Of a stretch of DNA of 64,000 nt, positions 29,168-37,773 are shown piece by piece (positions within the stretch are counted from its first letter, which is position 1; every line of letters begins with the position of its first letter). The stretch comes from Synechococcus sp. CCY 0621 (GTDB taxonomy: Bacteria > Cyanobacteriota > Cyanobacteriia > PCC-6307 > Cyanobiaceae): assembly GCF_019038465.1 (NCBI RefSeq), contig NZ_JAFKRH010000031.1, positions 248,001-312,000 on the forward strand, read 5' to 3'. The translations under genes and the position numbers were made by a program. Under the pieces are notes generated by a model. The model did no database searches, was not told where the DNA came from, and was given only the letters and a program-made list of their open reading frames with translations.

Positions 29168-29397
29168 TTGGCCGCGCCTGGTCCGCGCCCCTGGAAGCCG
29201 GACCAGTCCTGGCGGCGGGTCGGGGCGGCCACCCAGCGTCCGGCCCGGTAGCTGCCGCCATAGCGCACACCGCTGCCGGCGGCGGGGGTGCCGTCCTGGC
29301 CGAGGCGCCAGAGGCCGGGGCGGGTCACGGCCGTGACGGTGCCGACGGCGACCACCGCCACGGCCAGCAACAGAATCAGCCCGCGTTCATCGGCCAT
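29164..29397 (-). CDS. Small membrane protein, 77 aa, unknown
   Basis: One N-terminal helix (LILLLAVAVVAVGTVTAV) and a Gly/Arg-rich tail with YGGSYRAGRWVAAPTRR. No family recognised. It starts one base after the stop region of the 344-residue gene and overlaps the aminopropyltransferase start by four bases, so it is firmly part of this operon. The aromatic/glycine tail recalls small proteins sometimes encoded beside DUF350 genes, but no motif settles it. Confidence 0.62.
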   Translation of the reverse strand: MADERGLILLLAVAVVAVGTVTAVTRPGLWRLGQDGTPAAGSGVRYGGSYRAGRWVAAPTRRQDWSGFQGRGPGAAK

Positions 29398-29398
29398 C

Positions 29399-30433
29399 TC
29401 AGCGGCCCTCCACCGCCCCAGCCAGGGGCAGAACGGGCACCGGCCAGGCGGTCATCCGACCATCCTCGACGCTGAGCTGCAGCCATTCGATCTCCCAGCT
29501 GTCGCCATCCGCCAGGAATTTCTCTGGCAATTTCACCCGAAAGCGGTAGCTGCCGCGCTCCGGAAGCCGCAGGTGCAGGGTGTGGCGGACGGACAACCAG
29601 TGGTCGCCATCGTCGGAACGGTGGGCCACCGCCACCATCTCGCGATGCTGCAGGGTGGGGCGCCCTTGGGCGTCGCTCACCCGCAGCTCCAGGGCCGCCG
29701 GGCCAGGGGGCTGCCCCAGCGGTGGATTGTCGTGGGGCAGCTCCCAGCGCGCCACCACGCCCAGCCGCAGCAACCCCGGGCCACCTGCCCCACAGCGGAT
29801 CGCGGCACTGGCGTCCTGGCTGCGCTGGACCCAGCGGCCCCGGCTGACGCCGTAACAGGCCAGCTGCAGCACCTGAACCACCGCCAGCGCCAGCACGGCG
29901 GTGAACAACAGCAGCGGGGCCTCAACACTGTGGTTGCGGACGCTGCCGCGCACGACAACCGGATTGGGCAGCGGACGGCCCGCTTCATCAAGCAGATCCT
30001 GAACCTGCACGGCCAGCTGGAAGCGGCCGCTCTGCCCTGGCCGCATCGCCAGAGCCAGGCCCGCATCGTCTTCCTGCCAGGTGCCGCTCTCCCCACCCTC
30101 CGCCCAGGTGCCACTGGCACGCCAGCCGTCCTTGGTGAGGTCCAGCACGGTGCGTCCGGTTGCATCGAGGAGGGCCACGTCCAGCTCGATCGAGCTGTTG
30201 GGGGGAATCTCGGCCGTCAGCGCCAGACGGGGGCTGCCCAGCCAGCCGTCCTGCAGCTCAAAAGGGGCGCTCAGCACCCGCTGACCCTCCGGCACCACCA
30301 TCACCAGCCTCCGAGGCCCCTCCAGGGCCGACAGCAGCAGCACCAGCAGGGGCAGCAGCGGCAGCACCAGGCTGGCCATGGGCCAGAGCAGCAGGGCCGG
30401 ATCGCGCCGCCCGCCCAGGGACACTGGCGCCAT
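29399..30433 (-). CDS. Unknown membrane protein with extracytoplasmic beta domain, 344 aa
   Basis: First gene of the minus-strand module. An N-terminal helix (about 13-38, ALLLWPMASLVLPLLPLLVLLL) leads to a beta-rich domain (about 40-165: LTAEIPPNSSIELDVALLD, FQLAVQVQDLLDE). A second helix (about 172-195) is followed by a soluble C-terminal beta domain (HTLHLRLPERGSYRFRVKLPEK). No family recognised. Its position upstream of the 77-residue, aminopropyltransferase and DUF4178 genes and divergent from DUF350 makes it part of the same membrane module. Confidence 0.7.
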   Translation of the reverse strand: MAPVSLGGRRDPALLLWPMASLVLPLLPLLVLLLSALEGPRRLVMVVPEGQRVLSAPFELQDGWLGSPRLALTAEIPPNSSIELDVALLDATGRTVLDLTKDGWRASGTWAEGGESGTWQEDDAGLALAMRPGQSGRFQLAVQVQDLLDEAGRPLPNPVVVRGSVRNHSVEAPLLLFTAVLALAVVQVLQLACYGVSRGRWVQRSQDASAAIRCGAGGPGLLRLGVVARWELPHDNPPLGQPPGPAALELRVSDAQGRPTLQHREMVAVAHRSDDGDHWLSVRHTLHLRLPERGSYRFRVKLPEKFLADGDSWEIEWLQLSVEDGRMTAWPVPVLPLAGAVEGR

Positions 30434-30487
30434 CAGGAGCTCGCCTCCTGTGCATCCCTACGGTGGTGGCGGCGTTGCAACGAGGGG

Positions 30488-30697
30488 ATGGTCAAACCAC
30501 TACTCCAGATGCTGCTGATGGTCGGCTGGACCTTTCTGGGCATCATCCTCATCTACCTCGGGCTGCTGCTCTTCGATCGCCTCTCCCCGATCGATTACCG
30601 GGCCGAGATCCGCCGCGGCAACATTGCCGCTGGGGTGGTGCTGGGGGCGGTGATCCTGGCCATTGCCGCCGTGGTGGTGGCCGTGCTCTCCACCTGA
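30488..30697 (+). CDS. DUF350 membrane protein
   Basis: A 69-residue, two-helix protein: MLLMVGWTFLGIILIYLGLL, then FDRLSPIDYRAEIRRGNIA, then GVVLGAVILAIAAVVVAVL. The charged EIRRGNIAAG loop between the helices is the DUF350 (YjfL/UPF0719) signature. Members usually have several such repeats; this is a single unit. It is divergent from the 344-residue gene by 54 bases and 13 bases upstream of the helicase start. Confidence 0.85.
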   Translation: MVKPLLQMLLMVGWTFLGIILIYLGLLLFDRLSPIDYRAEIRRGNIAAGVVLGAVILAIAAVVVAVLST

Positions 30698-30710
30698 TCC
30701 GCCGCCCCCC

Positions 30711-33221
30711 TTGACCCGTTCCTTCGCGGCAGCGCTGCGGCCCATCGAGGACTGGTTTTCTCGCCGCGGCTGGCGGCCGATGCCGTTCCAGCGCCAGTGC
30801 TGGCGGGCCTACCTGGAGGGGGACAGCGGCCTGATCCAGGTGCCCACCGGCTCCGGCAAGACCTACGCCGCCGTCATGGGGCCGATCGCGGCGATGCTGA
30901 CCGAGAGGGGGGGCGCCGAACCGGATGGCGGGCTGCGTCTGGTGGTGCTGACGCCCCTGCGGGCCCTGAGCCGCGACCTGCTGCTGGCGATCCGGGAACC
31001 GATCGAGACCATGGGCTGGCCGTTGCGGGTGGGACTGCGCAACGGGGACACCAGCAGCCACGAACGCGGCAAGCAGCTGAAGGCGCCGCCGCAGATCCTG
31101 ATCACCACCCCCGAGTCTCTCTCGCTGCTGCTGGCCGGCCCCCGGGCCGAGGCGCTGTTCGCCGACCTCGAGGCAGTGGTGATCGACGAATGGCACGAGC
31201 TGATGGGCAGCAAGCGGGGCTCCCAGAGCGAGCTGTGCCTGAGCTGGCTGCGGAGTCGGCGACCGGCCCTGCGCACCTGGGCGATCAGCGCCACCATCGG
31301 CAACCTGGAGGAGGCGGCCCGCGCCGCGGTGGGTGTCGGCGTCGAGCCCCGGATCATCACGGCACGGATACGGCGGGATACCCAGATCCGCAGCCTGCTG
31401 CCCGACACGATCGACGGCTTCCCCTGGGCGGGTCACCTGGGCCTGCGCATGTACGAGGAGCTGGTGGCGGCCATGGAGCCGGATGTCTCCACCCTGCTGT
31501 TCACCAACACCCGCAACCAGGCCGAGCGCTGGCACCAGTGCCTGCGCTTCGCCTGCCCGGAGATGGAAGGGTCCCTGGCCCTGCACCACAGCGCCATCGA
31601 CCGGGCCGCCCGTGAAGCCATCGAGGCGGGGGTGAAGGCCGCCGCGATCCGCTGGGTGGTCTGCACCAGCTCCCTCGATCTGGGGGTCGACTTCCAGCCG
31701 GTGGAGCGGGTGGTGCAGATCGGCAGTGCCAAGAACCTGGCCCGGCTGCTGCAGCGGGCGGGCCGTTCGGCCCATGCCCCCGGCGGCACGGCCCAGGTGC
31801 TGTTCATGCCCACCAACGCCCTGGAACTGCTGGAGGTCTCCGCGATGCGCCGCGGGCTGGGGGAGGGGCTGGTGGAACACCGCCGCCCGCCGCAGGAGCC
31901 GCTCGATGTGCTGCTGCAGCACCTGGTGACCCTGGCCTGCGGCCCGGGCTTCGAGCCCGAAGCCACCTTTGAGGCCGTGCGCCGCAGCTGGAGCTATCGC
32001 CAGCTGGAGCGCAGCCGCTGGGAGTGGTGCCTGCGCTTTCTCGAGGACGGGGGCGATTGCCTCGGGGCCTATCCGCGCTACCGCAAGCTGGAGCGGGAGC
32101 CGGCCGAGCCCGCAGGAAACGGCGAGCAGAGCTTCGTGGTGCGGGAGACGGCGGTGGCCCGCCTGCACCGGCTCAACATCGGCACGATCAGCGCCGATCG
32201 GGCCGTGACCGTGCGCTTCGTGCGTGGGGCCGTGCTGGGGCATGTGGAGGAAGTGTTCATCGGCCGGCTCAAACCCGGGGATGTCTTCTTCTTCGCCGGC
32301 CGCCAGCTGGAGTTCGTGCGGCTGCGGGAGATGACCGCGATGGTCAAGGCCACGACGCGCCGCAGCGCCATGGTGCCGGCCTGGGGCGGCGGCCAGATGG
32401 CCCTCTCCGACCTGCTCAGCGCCCATCTGCGCCAGGAGGTGGATCGCTGCGCCCGCGCCCTCGACGGGGAGAAGGGATTCACCCTGGACACAGGCGAGCT
32501 GCGGGCCCTGCGGCCGCTGCTGGAGCGGCAGGTGCTGCTCTCCGCCCTGCCCCGCAGCCAGCAGTTTCTGGTGGAGGTGTGCCACACCCGGGAGGGCAGC
32601 CATCTCTACGCCTACCCCTTCGAAGGACGCTTCGTGCATGAGGGCCTGGGCTTCCTCTGGTCGTGGCGGCTGGCCCGCCACCATCCCGGCACCTTCACGG
32701 TGTCGGTGAACGACTACGGCTTCGAACTGCTGGCGGCCCGGGACTACCCCTTCGAGGTGCTGCTGGAGCTGCACGGGGACACCCTGCTGGATCCTGAAGG
32801 GCTGCTGGAGGATCTGGAGCGGGCGATCAACCTGTCAGAGCTCTGCCGCCGCCGCTTCCGCTCCATCGCCCAGGTGAGCGGGCTGGTGGTGAACGGCTAT
32901 CCCGGCCAGGCCCGCTCCGGCGGCCAGCTGCAGATCAGTGCCGCTTTGCTCTTCGATGTGTTCGAGCGCCATGAGCCGGGCAACCTGCTGCTGGCCCAGG
33001 CCCGCAGCGAAGTGCTGCAGGAGCAGCTCGACCTCGGACGCCTGCTCAGCACCCTGCAGCGGTTGCGGGCAAGTGAATGGCTGCAGCGGCGCCTGCCGAG
33101 GCCGGGCCCGATGGCCTTCCCGCTGCTGGCGGAGCGTCTCAACAACCGGATGAGCAACGAATCGCTGCTGGAGCGGCTCCAGAAGCTGCGGCAACAGGCG
33201 GAACGGGCCGAGGGGCCGTGA
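30711..33221 (+). CDS. Ligase-associated DEXH-box helicase (Lhr-like)
   Basis: A large superfamily 2 helicase, about 836 residues from TTG 30711, which gives MTRSFAAALRPIEDWF. Motif I QVPTGSGKTYAAV, motif II VVIDEWHELMGSKRG, motif III AISATIGNLEEA and motif VI LLQRAGRSAHAPGG are clear. This is the helicase of the ligase-associated DNA damage response set and is expected to work with the exonuclease and ligase at 24257-26954. Only the plus-strand DUF350 gene lies directly upstream. It ends 53 bases before the tRNA. Confidence 0.92.
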   Translation: MTRSFAAALRPIEDWFSRRGWRPMPFQRQCWRAYLEGDSGLIQVPTGSGKTYAAVMGPIAAMLTERGGAEPDGGLRLVVLTPLRALSRDLLLAIREPIETMGWPLRVGLRNGDTSSHERGKQLKAPPQILITTPESLSLLLAGPRAEALFADLEAVVIDEWHELMGSKRGSQSELCLSWLRSRRPALRTWAISATIGNLEEAARAAVGVGVEPRIITARIRRDTQIRSLLPDTIDGFPWAGHLGLRMYEELVAAMEPDVSTLLFTNTRNQAERWHQCLRFACPEMEGSLALHHSAIDRAAREAIEAGVKAAAIRWVVCTSSLDLGVDFQPVERVVQIGSAKNLARLLQRAGRSAHAPGGTAQVLFMPTNALELLEVSAMRRGLGEGLVEHRRPPQEPLDVLLQHLVTLACGPGFEPEATFEAVRRSWSYRQLERSRWEWCLRFLEDGGDCLGAYPRYRKLEREPAEPAGNGEQSFVVRETAVARLHRLNIGTISADRAVTVRFVRGAVLGHVEEVFIGRLKPGDVFFFAGRQLEFVRLREMTAMVKATTRRSAMVPAWGGGQMALSDLLSAHLRQEVDRCARALDGEKGFTLDTGELRALRPLLERQVLLSALPRSQQFLVEVCHTREGSHLYAYPFEGRFVHEGLGFLWSWRLARHHPGTFTVSVNDYGFELLAARDYPFEVLLELHGDTLLDPEGLLEDLERAINLSELCRRRFRSIAQVSGLVVNGYPGQARSGGQLQISAALLFDVFERHEPGNLLLAQARSEVLQEQLDLGRLLSTLQRLRASEWLQRRLPRPGPMAFPLLAERLNNRMSNESLLERLQKLRQQAERAEGP

Positions 33222-33274
33222 GCCAAGGGACCAAGCGCCGGGGCTGGGAAGAAAGACGGGGCTCGTGATAAAGA

Positions 33275-33359
33275 CGGAGGGGGTGGGATTCGAACCCACG
33301 GAATCTTGCGATTCGCCGGTTTTCAAGACCGGAGCCATCAACCACTCGACCACCCCTCC
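33275..33359 (-). tRNA. tRNA-Ser (anticodon UGA)
   Basis: An 85-nt tRNA on the minus strand. Acceptor stem GGAGGGG pairs with CCCCTCC. The anticodon stem CCGGT/ACCGG encloses loop CTTGAAA with anticodon TGA. A long variable arm (GAATC-gcaa-GATTC) marks it as class II serine. The T arm has GGGTTCGAATCCC. No CCA is encoded. Confidence 0.97.
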
Positions 33360-33377
33360 AGGATGGACGGCCCGACC

Positions 33378-34559
33378 CTACAGCCGGTTGGGCAGCCCCT
33401 TGCAGCCCCCAGGCAGGGTGAGACGGGAACGGGCCCCGGACCAGGCCGCCAGGTAGGCGCGGTTGTCCGGATCCAGCTGCCGAACACCGCTGAGATTGAT
33501 ATTCTCCACCTGGGCTCCGGTGCCGATGCCGGCGGTGTGATCGGTCTCCATGTGGGCCTGATGCGGGGTGGCTAACAGAGCATCCCCGTAGAAGAACCTT
33601 GTGGCCTGAAGACAGGCCCCCTGGAGATTGGCGCCACCCAGGTTCACCGCGGCCAGGTTGGCTTCGGCCAGGTCGGCGCCGGAGAGATCGGCGCCGGAAA
33701 GATCGGCACCGTTGAAGTCGATGGCACGCAGGTCGGTGCCGGCAAGATCGGCTCCCCGCAGCATGCTCTGCAGGCGGATCACGGGAACCCCCTTCGGCCG
33801 GTCTTCCTCATAGCTGCCCTCGCCATCGAGGATGGCGCGCCCCAGCCGCTGGTCGCGGCGCAGGGGGGTGAGCAACCTGGCGTGGGAGAGGAAGCGCAGG
33901 ATCCTGGCCTTGCCATCGCCATCGATGCTGCTCAGCACGGCGGCCAGGCGCCCCTCCGCCAGCATTCGCTCCAGGGGCCAGTCCTCCAGCAGGCCCTCCT
34001 CGTCGCTGATCAGCTCCGAGATGCCGTGGATGAAGCTGTCGATCGTCTGGGCCTGGGTGATGCGGTTCTGCTGGGTGGTGAGCCGCTGATCCACCATCAC
34101 CTGACGCCAGGCGATCATCAGGGCCACCAGAGCCACCAGGATCGAGCCGACGGCCCCGATCACCCCCTCGCCGAAGGCCCCGATCGCTTCCCAGTCGCCG
34201 TTGCGGTAGATCGCCAGCAGCGAGTCGAACCAGCCGAGGGCCAGGGGAATCGACAGCAGGGCCAGCACCAGGGCCACGGTGGCCACCAGCCGAACGGTGG
34301 GGGGGTCTTCGAGGTGGCGGGCCAGGAGCTGCCAGAGCGGAGGCAGCAGTTGGCGCAGGGCCAGCACCACCGTCAGCAGGGACGCCGGCACGGCCAGCCA
34401 GGCCAGCCCCAGCAGCAGGGCCGCCAGCAGAACCAGAAGGGTGAGCAGCAACTGCAGGCCGGCCCCATGGCGCAGGCGCGTCCAGGGGCCACCCGCCCGC
34501 AGGGCCAGGGGCGGAGCAGCGGCGGCGGCCAGGGAGCGATCGTCCGGTTTGGTGCTCAT
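33378..34559 (-). CDS. Pentapeptide-repeat membrane protein
   Basis: A 393-residue protein with four hydrophobic stretches in the N-terminal half (about 34-70, 88-112, 132-150), a cytoplasmic middle, then a run of A(D/N)LXX pentapeptides (about 268-322: GADLAGTDLRAIDFNGADLS and onward). It ends in a short tail. Pentapeptide repeats form a right-handed beta-helix; the function of membrane-fused forms in cyanobacteria is unknown. It overlaps the upstream CAX gene by four bases (ATGA), so the two are translated from one mRNA. Confidence 0.87.
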   Translation of the reverse strand: MSTKPDDRSLAAAAAPPLALRAGGPWTRLRHGAGLQLLLTLLVLLAALLLGLAWLAVPASLLTVVLALRQLLPPLWQLLARHLEDPPTVRLVATVALVLALLSIPLALGWFDSLLAIYRNGDWEAIGAFGEGVIGAVGSILVALVALMIAWRQVMVDQRLTTQQNRITQAQTIDSFIHGISELISDEEGLLEDWPLERMLAEGRLAAVLSSIDGDGKARILRFLSHARLLTPLRRDQRLGRAILDGEGSYEEDRPKGVPVIRLQSMLRGADLAGTDLRAIDFNGADLSGADLSGADLAEANLAAVNLGGANLQGACLQATRFFYGDALLATPHQAHMETDHTAGIGTGAQVENINLSGVRQLDPDNRAYLAAWSGARSRLTLPGGCKGLPNRL

Positions 34560-35683
34560 GGCAGGGGGCTGCTCTGGAAGAAGAAACCAGCCGCGAGGAT
34601 GGCGTAGGCCGCCAGCAGCAGCACCCCCTCAAGCCAGTCGGAACGTCCGTCGAGGCTGACCAGATTGCTCACCAGAACGGCGGTGGCCACCGCCACCACC
34701 TCATAGACGTTGAAGCTGAGGTCGAGGGGATGGCCGAGCAGGGGGGCCACCAGCAGCAGCACCGGCACCACCAGCAGCCCCACCAGGAGGGTGGAGCCCA
34801 GGGCCACCGACACCGCCAGGTCCATCTTGTCCTTGCGGGCCATGCTCACGGCGGTGAGGTACTCGGCGGCACCGCCCAGCAGGGGCAGCAGCACCACACC
34901 GGTGAACAGGGCCGAGAGTCCGAGGGATTCGGTGACGGTCTCGACGACGCCCACGAACAGTTCGGAGGCATAGGCCAGGCCCACGGTGGCCGCCAGCAGC
35001 ACGGCGACCCAGGGGAGCAGGGGCGGCCGATGAGCAGCCTCGCCGCCATCGCCGGGGTCCTCTCCAGCCACGACCAGGTCAGCCTCGGCCACGGCGTAGA
35101 GGGTGCGATGGGTTTTCAGGGAAAACAGCAGCGTGAGGGCGTAGACGGCCAGCAGCACCCAGGCCACGAAGAGGGAAAAGGACTCGGCGGCACCCGCATC
35201 CAGCCCCCCGGCCTCGCCGCCCACCATCCCCCGCAGGCTCGGGATCAGAATCGCCAGGACCGCCAGGGTCATGGCCGAGCCATTGACCCGGGCCACCACC
35301 GGCTGGAAACGCTGCTCGCTGCGCCCAATGCCCCCGACCAGCATGGACAGACCCAGGGCCAGCAGCAGATTGGCCATGACCGTGCCGGTGATGCTGGCCT
35401 TGACGATGTCGACCAGGCCGGCCCGCAGGGCCGCCAGAGCAATGATCAGCTCGGTGGCGTTGCCGAACAGGGCATTGAGCAGGGCCCCGATCGAAGGTCC
35501 AAGGGTGAGGGACAACTCCTCGGTGGCGGTGCTCAGCAGGATCGCCAGGGGGATGATCGACAGGATCGAGGTGACGAAGACGACCCCGTCCCCCCAATGG
35601 AACCGGTCGGCGGCCGCTGCGACTGGCAGCATCGCCAGCAGGCCGATGGCGATGCGCAGACGGGCAGGCATGAAGCGGTGCAA
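34556..35683 (-). CDS. cax: Calcium/proton exchanger, CAX family
   Basis: A 375-residue antiporter with about 11 helices. The two inverted CaCA repeats each show the ion-binding motif: GNATELIIALAALRAG in the first half and GGAAEYLTAVSMARKDK in the second, joined by an acidic loop (about 205-220, EADLVVAGEDPGDGGE). It would move Ca2+ or Mn2+ out of the cytosol against protons. The start may be ATG 35683 or 35671. It is coupled to the pentapeptide gene downstream. Confidence 0.93.
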   Translation of the reverse strand: MHRFMPARLRIAIGLLAMLPVAAAADRFHWGDGVVFVTSILSIIPLAILLSTATEELSLTLGPSIGALLNALFGNATELIIALAALRAGLVDIVKASITGTVMANLLLALGLSMLVGGIGRSEQRFQPVVARVNGSAMTLAVLAILIPSLRGMVGGEAGGLDAGAAESFSLFVAWVLLAVYALTLLFSLKTHRTLYAVAEADLVVAGEDPGDGGEAAHRPPLLPWVAVLLAATVGLAYASELFVGVVETVTESLGLSALFTGVVLLPLLGGAAEYLTAVSMARKDKMDLAVSVALGSTLLVGLLVVPVLLLVAPLLGHPLDLSFNVYEVVAVATAVLVSNLVSLDGRSDWLEGVLLLAAYAILAAGFFFQSSPLP

Positions 35684-35824
35684 TACGGTGACTCATTGTG
35701 ACCGACTGTTGACCAGTTGGGCCATGGCCTTGCCCAGCATCAGCATGAGCTCGGCAGCAATCAGGGGTTCCGACTGCCTGCACCGTCGTGTTGTTGACCG
35801 CGCAACAGGACCTTTCGGCCCAGA

Positions 35825-37132
35825 ATGTCCGCAGCAGCATTCTCCTGTTTGCCCGACTCCCTGCAAGCCTCCATGGCCCCAAAGAACCCACAGGCGATGA
35901 ACACTCCTGTCATGGGTCCTGATGCCGGGGATTTCGAACCCACCGGCAACACCAAAATCAAGCGGCGCAGACAGCGTTTGCCATCCATAAAAACGGTCGC
36001 GTCCATTCAGCAGGTTTTCACTCTCATTGCAATTGTCAATGGGCTCGTGCTGCTGTACCTGGTCATCGCGGCCATCCAGCTGCTGTTGGTGCCTGGCGCG
36101 CAATCGGCGGAGATTTATGTCTCGCTGATTCTGACGCTGTTGCTGGTCATTCTGGCGATCATTTCCTACCAGATCATCGCCAGACGGATTATTCTTCCGA
36201 TCGCTCGGCTTGTCCGCGAAGCCAGTGAGATTGAGAGCGGTGACAGGACAAGTCTGCTCACGATCCGGAGCAACGATGAGATATCAAAGTTGGCTCAGAC
36301 CTTCAACATGGTCCTGATCAAGATGCGGCAGGCACTGATCGCTGGAGAAGCCAGCAATCAGCAATTGCTGGAAGCTAATCGCCAGATTGAGGCCTCAATC
36401 AACTATGCGGGACTACTGCAACGTTCGATCCTTCCGGATCGGCAGCTTCAGGAAACCTTTGGCGACGATTACTTCATTCTCTGGCTGCCTCGGGACACCG
36501 TTGGTGGCGATTACTACATCTTCCACTCGGAAGGTGGCCACTGTCTCGCAGGCGTGGCCGACTGCGCCGGGCACGGGGTCTCAGGAGCCATGATGACGAT
36601 GCTGGCCAGGGCGGGGATTGATCGCTCCATCATGGAAGTGGGCATCTCGTCCCCAGCCGCGATTTTGGGTTGTACGGACGGCGCCATGCGCAACCTGTTG
36701 CATGGCGCCAGAATGAGCAAGTCGATCGCGACCAGCATGGACATTGGACTGGTACGCCTTGACTTTGAAGCCAGGACACTTAGATTTTCAGGTGCCAAGA
36801 TCAGTCTCTACTGGAGCGATGGGCAAACCATGCACATGCTTAGGGGAGACCATCGGGCTATCTGCGATCAGCGTGTCGGGTCCTACACGGATCACGATAT
36901 CCCGTTACTGCCGGACTGCACCTACTACTTGACCACCGACGGCCTGCTCGACCAATCTGGAGGTGACAATGGCTTTTCCCTCGGTACACACCAGTTCAAG
37001 GAATGGCTGATCCAGTTGGCCCGCCAGCCGCTCGAGTTGCAGCGTCAAGCTCTCGCCGATTCCCTTGAAAAGTTCCGAGGCCGTCACCCCCAGAGGGATG
37101 ACATCACGATCCTTTCCTTCCGTTTCGCTTAG
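35825..37132 (+). CDS. siaA: SiaA-like PP2C/SpoIIE phosphatase with HAMP
   Basis: A 435-residue membrane protein. Two helices (about 64-88 and 97-118) flank a loop of only about ten residues. A HAMP domain (about 119-170), a short coiled coil (EASNQQLLEANRQIEASINYA) and a SpoIIE/PP2C-type phosphatase domain (about 195-435) follow; metal-binding motifs are RDTVGGDYY, GVADCAGHGVSGAMM and DGLLDQSGG. In Pseudomonas, SiaA dephosphorylates SiaC, freeing it to activate SiaD. Pseudomonas SiaA carries a large extracytoplasmic sensor between the helices; it is missing here. It is the first of four tightly spaced genes in an AT-richer block. Confidence 0.85.
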   Translation: MSAAAFSCLPDSLQASMAPKNPQAMNTPVMGPDAGDFEPTGNTKIKRRRQRLPSIKTVASIQQVFTLIAIVNGLVLLYLVIAAIQLLLVPGAQSAEIYVSLILTLLLVILAIISYQIIARRIILPIARLVREASEIESGDRTSLLTIRSNDEISKLAQTFNMVLIKMRQALIAGEASNQQLLEANRQIEASINYAGLLQRSILPDRQLQETFGDDYFILWLPRDTVGGDYYIFHSEGGHCLAGVADCAGHGVSGAMMTMLARAGIDRSIMEVGISSPAAILGCTDGAMRNLLHGARMSKSIATSMDIGLVRLDFEARTLRFSGAKISLYWSDGQTMHMLRGDHRAICDQRVGSYTDHDIPLLPDCTYYLTTDGLLDQSGGDNGFSLGTHQFKEWLIQLARQPLELQRQALADSLEKFRGRHPQRDDITILSFRFA

Positions 37133-37143
37133 GGAGCCGCCTG

Positions 37144-37224
37144 ATGTTCCAGCCAAGCAAAAGCATGTCCTTGTCAGCACCGGTCACGACCAATCCAGTG
37201 TTTGCAATGGAGCTGCAGCGATGA
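37144..37224 (+). CDS. Possible 26-codon leader frame between siaA and siaB
   Basis: ATG 37144 has a good ribosome site (AGGGAG seven bases ahead) just after the siaA stop. The frame encodes MFQPSKSMSLSAPVTTNPVF plus six residues and stops in an ATGA overlap with the siaB start at 37221. The layout suggests translational coupling. It could be a real micropeptide, a leader, or the remains of a longer siaB N-terminus in another frame. Confidence 0.35.
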   Translation: MFQPSKSMSLSAPVTTNPVFAMELQR

Positions 37225-37769
37225 CCATCAGCACCACCAGCCTGATGTCGCTGAGGGAGTACTTCAGCAACCAGCAAATTCTCATCTGTTTCAATGGACC
37301 GATCTCCACGAACCTGATCGGCGAGATCGGATCAGCCCTCAAGGAACATATTGAATCCAACCATGCTCCCGAACTGGAGGTGATGGATGTCTTCAGTGTC
37401 TACATCGAGATGAGTCAGAATATCAGGAACTATGCAACCAGCCACGGCTTCAGCGACTCCGACTCCTCAGCCACGGTCGTCATTGCGGCCGCCGAGGCTG
37501 GCCATTACGCCGTGTGTGCAGGTAACCTCGTGGAGATGGGGGATGGTCAGGCTCTACTGGAACGGATCCACGAACTCGCGGCCTGCGACAAGGCCCAGCT
37601 GAAGCTGCTTTACAAACAGCAGTTGCGTCAGCCCCACACCCAGACTCCCGGACAGGGCGCCGGCCTTGGACTCATTGAAATCGCCAGGCGCTCGAGCCAA
37701 CCCATGGAGGCCTCCCTTGATCCCTTGGAGCCCGGTCGAGCCTTCTTCAGCCTTCGGGCCATCATCTGA
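37221..37769 (+). CDS. siaB: SiaB-like HATPase-type protein kinase (DUF6272)
   Basis: A 182-residue cytoplasmic protein from ATG 37221, with GGAG eight bases ahead. It resembles anti-sigma-factor-type kinases: an N-box-like VYIEMSQNIRNYA and a glycine-rich ATP lid GQGAGLGLIEIARRSSQP. SiaB phosphorylates SiaC on a threonine, opposing SiaA. The SiaB family is variable in sequence, so the call rests on fold motifs, size and position between a SiaA-like phosphatase and a DUF1987 gene. Confidence 0.82.
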   Translation: MTISTTSLMSLREYFSNQQILICFNGPISTNLIGEIGSALKEHIESNHAPELEVMDVFSVYIEMSQNIRNYATSHGFSDSDSSATVVIAAAEAGHYAVCAGNLVEMGDGQALLERIHELAACDKAQLKLLYKQQLRQPHTQTPGQGAGLGLIEIARRSSQPMEASLDPLEPGRAFFSLRAII

Positions 37770-37773
37770 TCCC

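Noticed and set aside
26543-29251. 902-codon open frame on the plus strand across the ligase end, DUF4178 and aminopropyltransferase
   Set aside because: It spans several proven genes in other frames; its sequence is a low-complexity Gln/His/Pro mixture.
30549-32774. 741-codon open frame on the minus strand opposite the DEXH helicase
   Set aside because: His/Gln/Gly-rich composition typical of a shadow of a GC-rich gene. The plus strand carries all helicase motifs.
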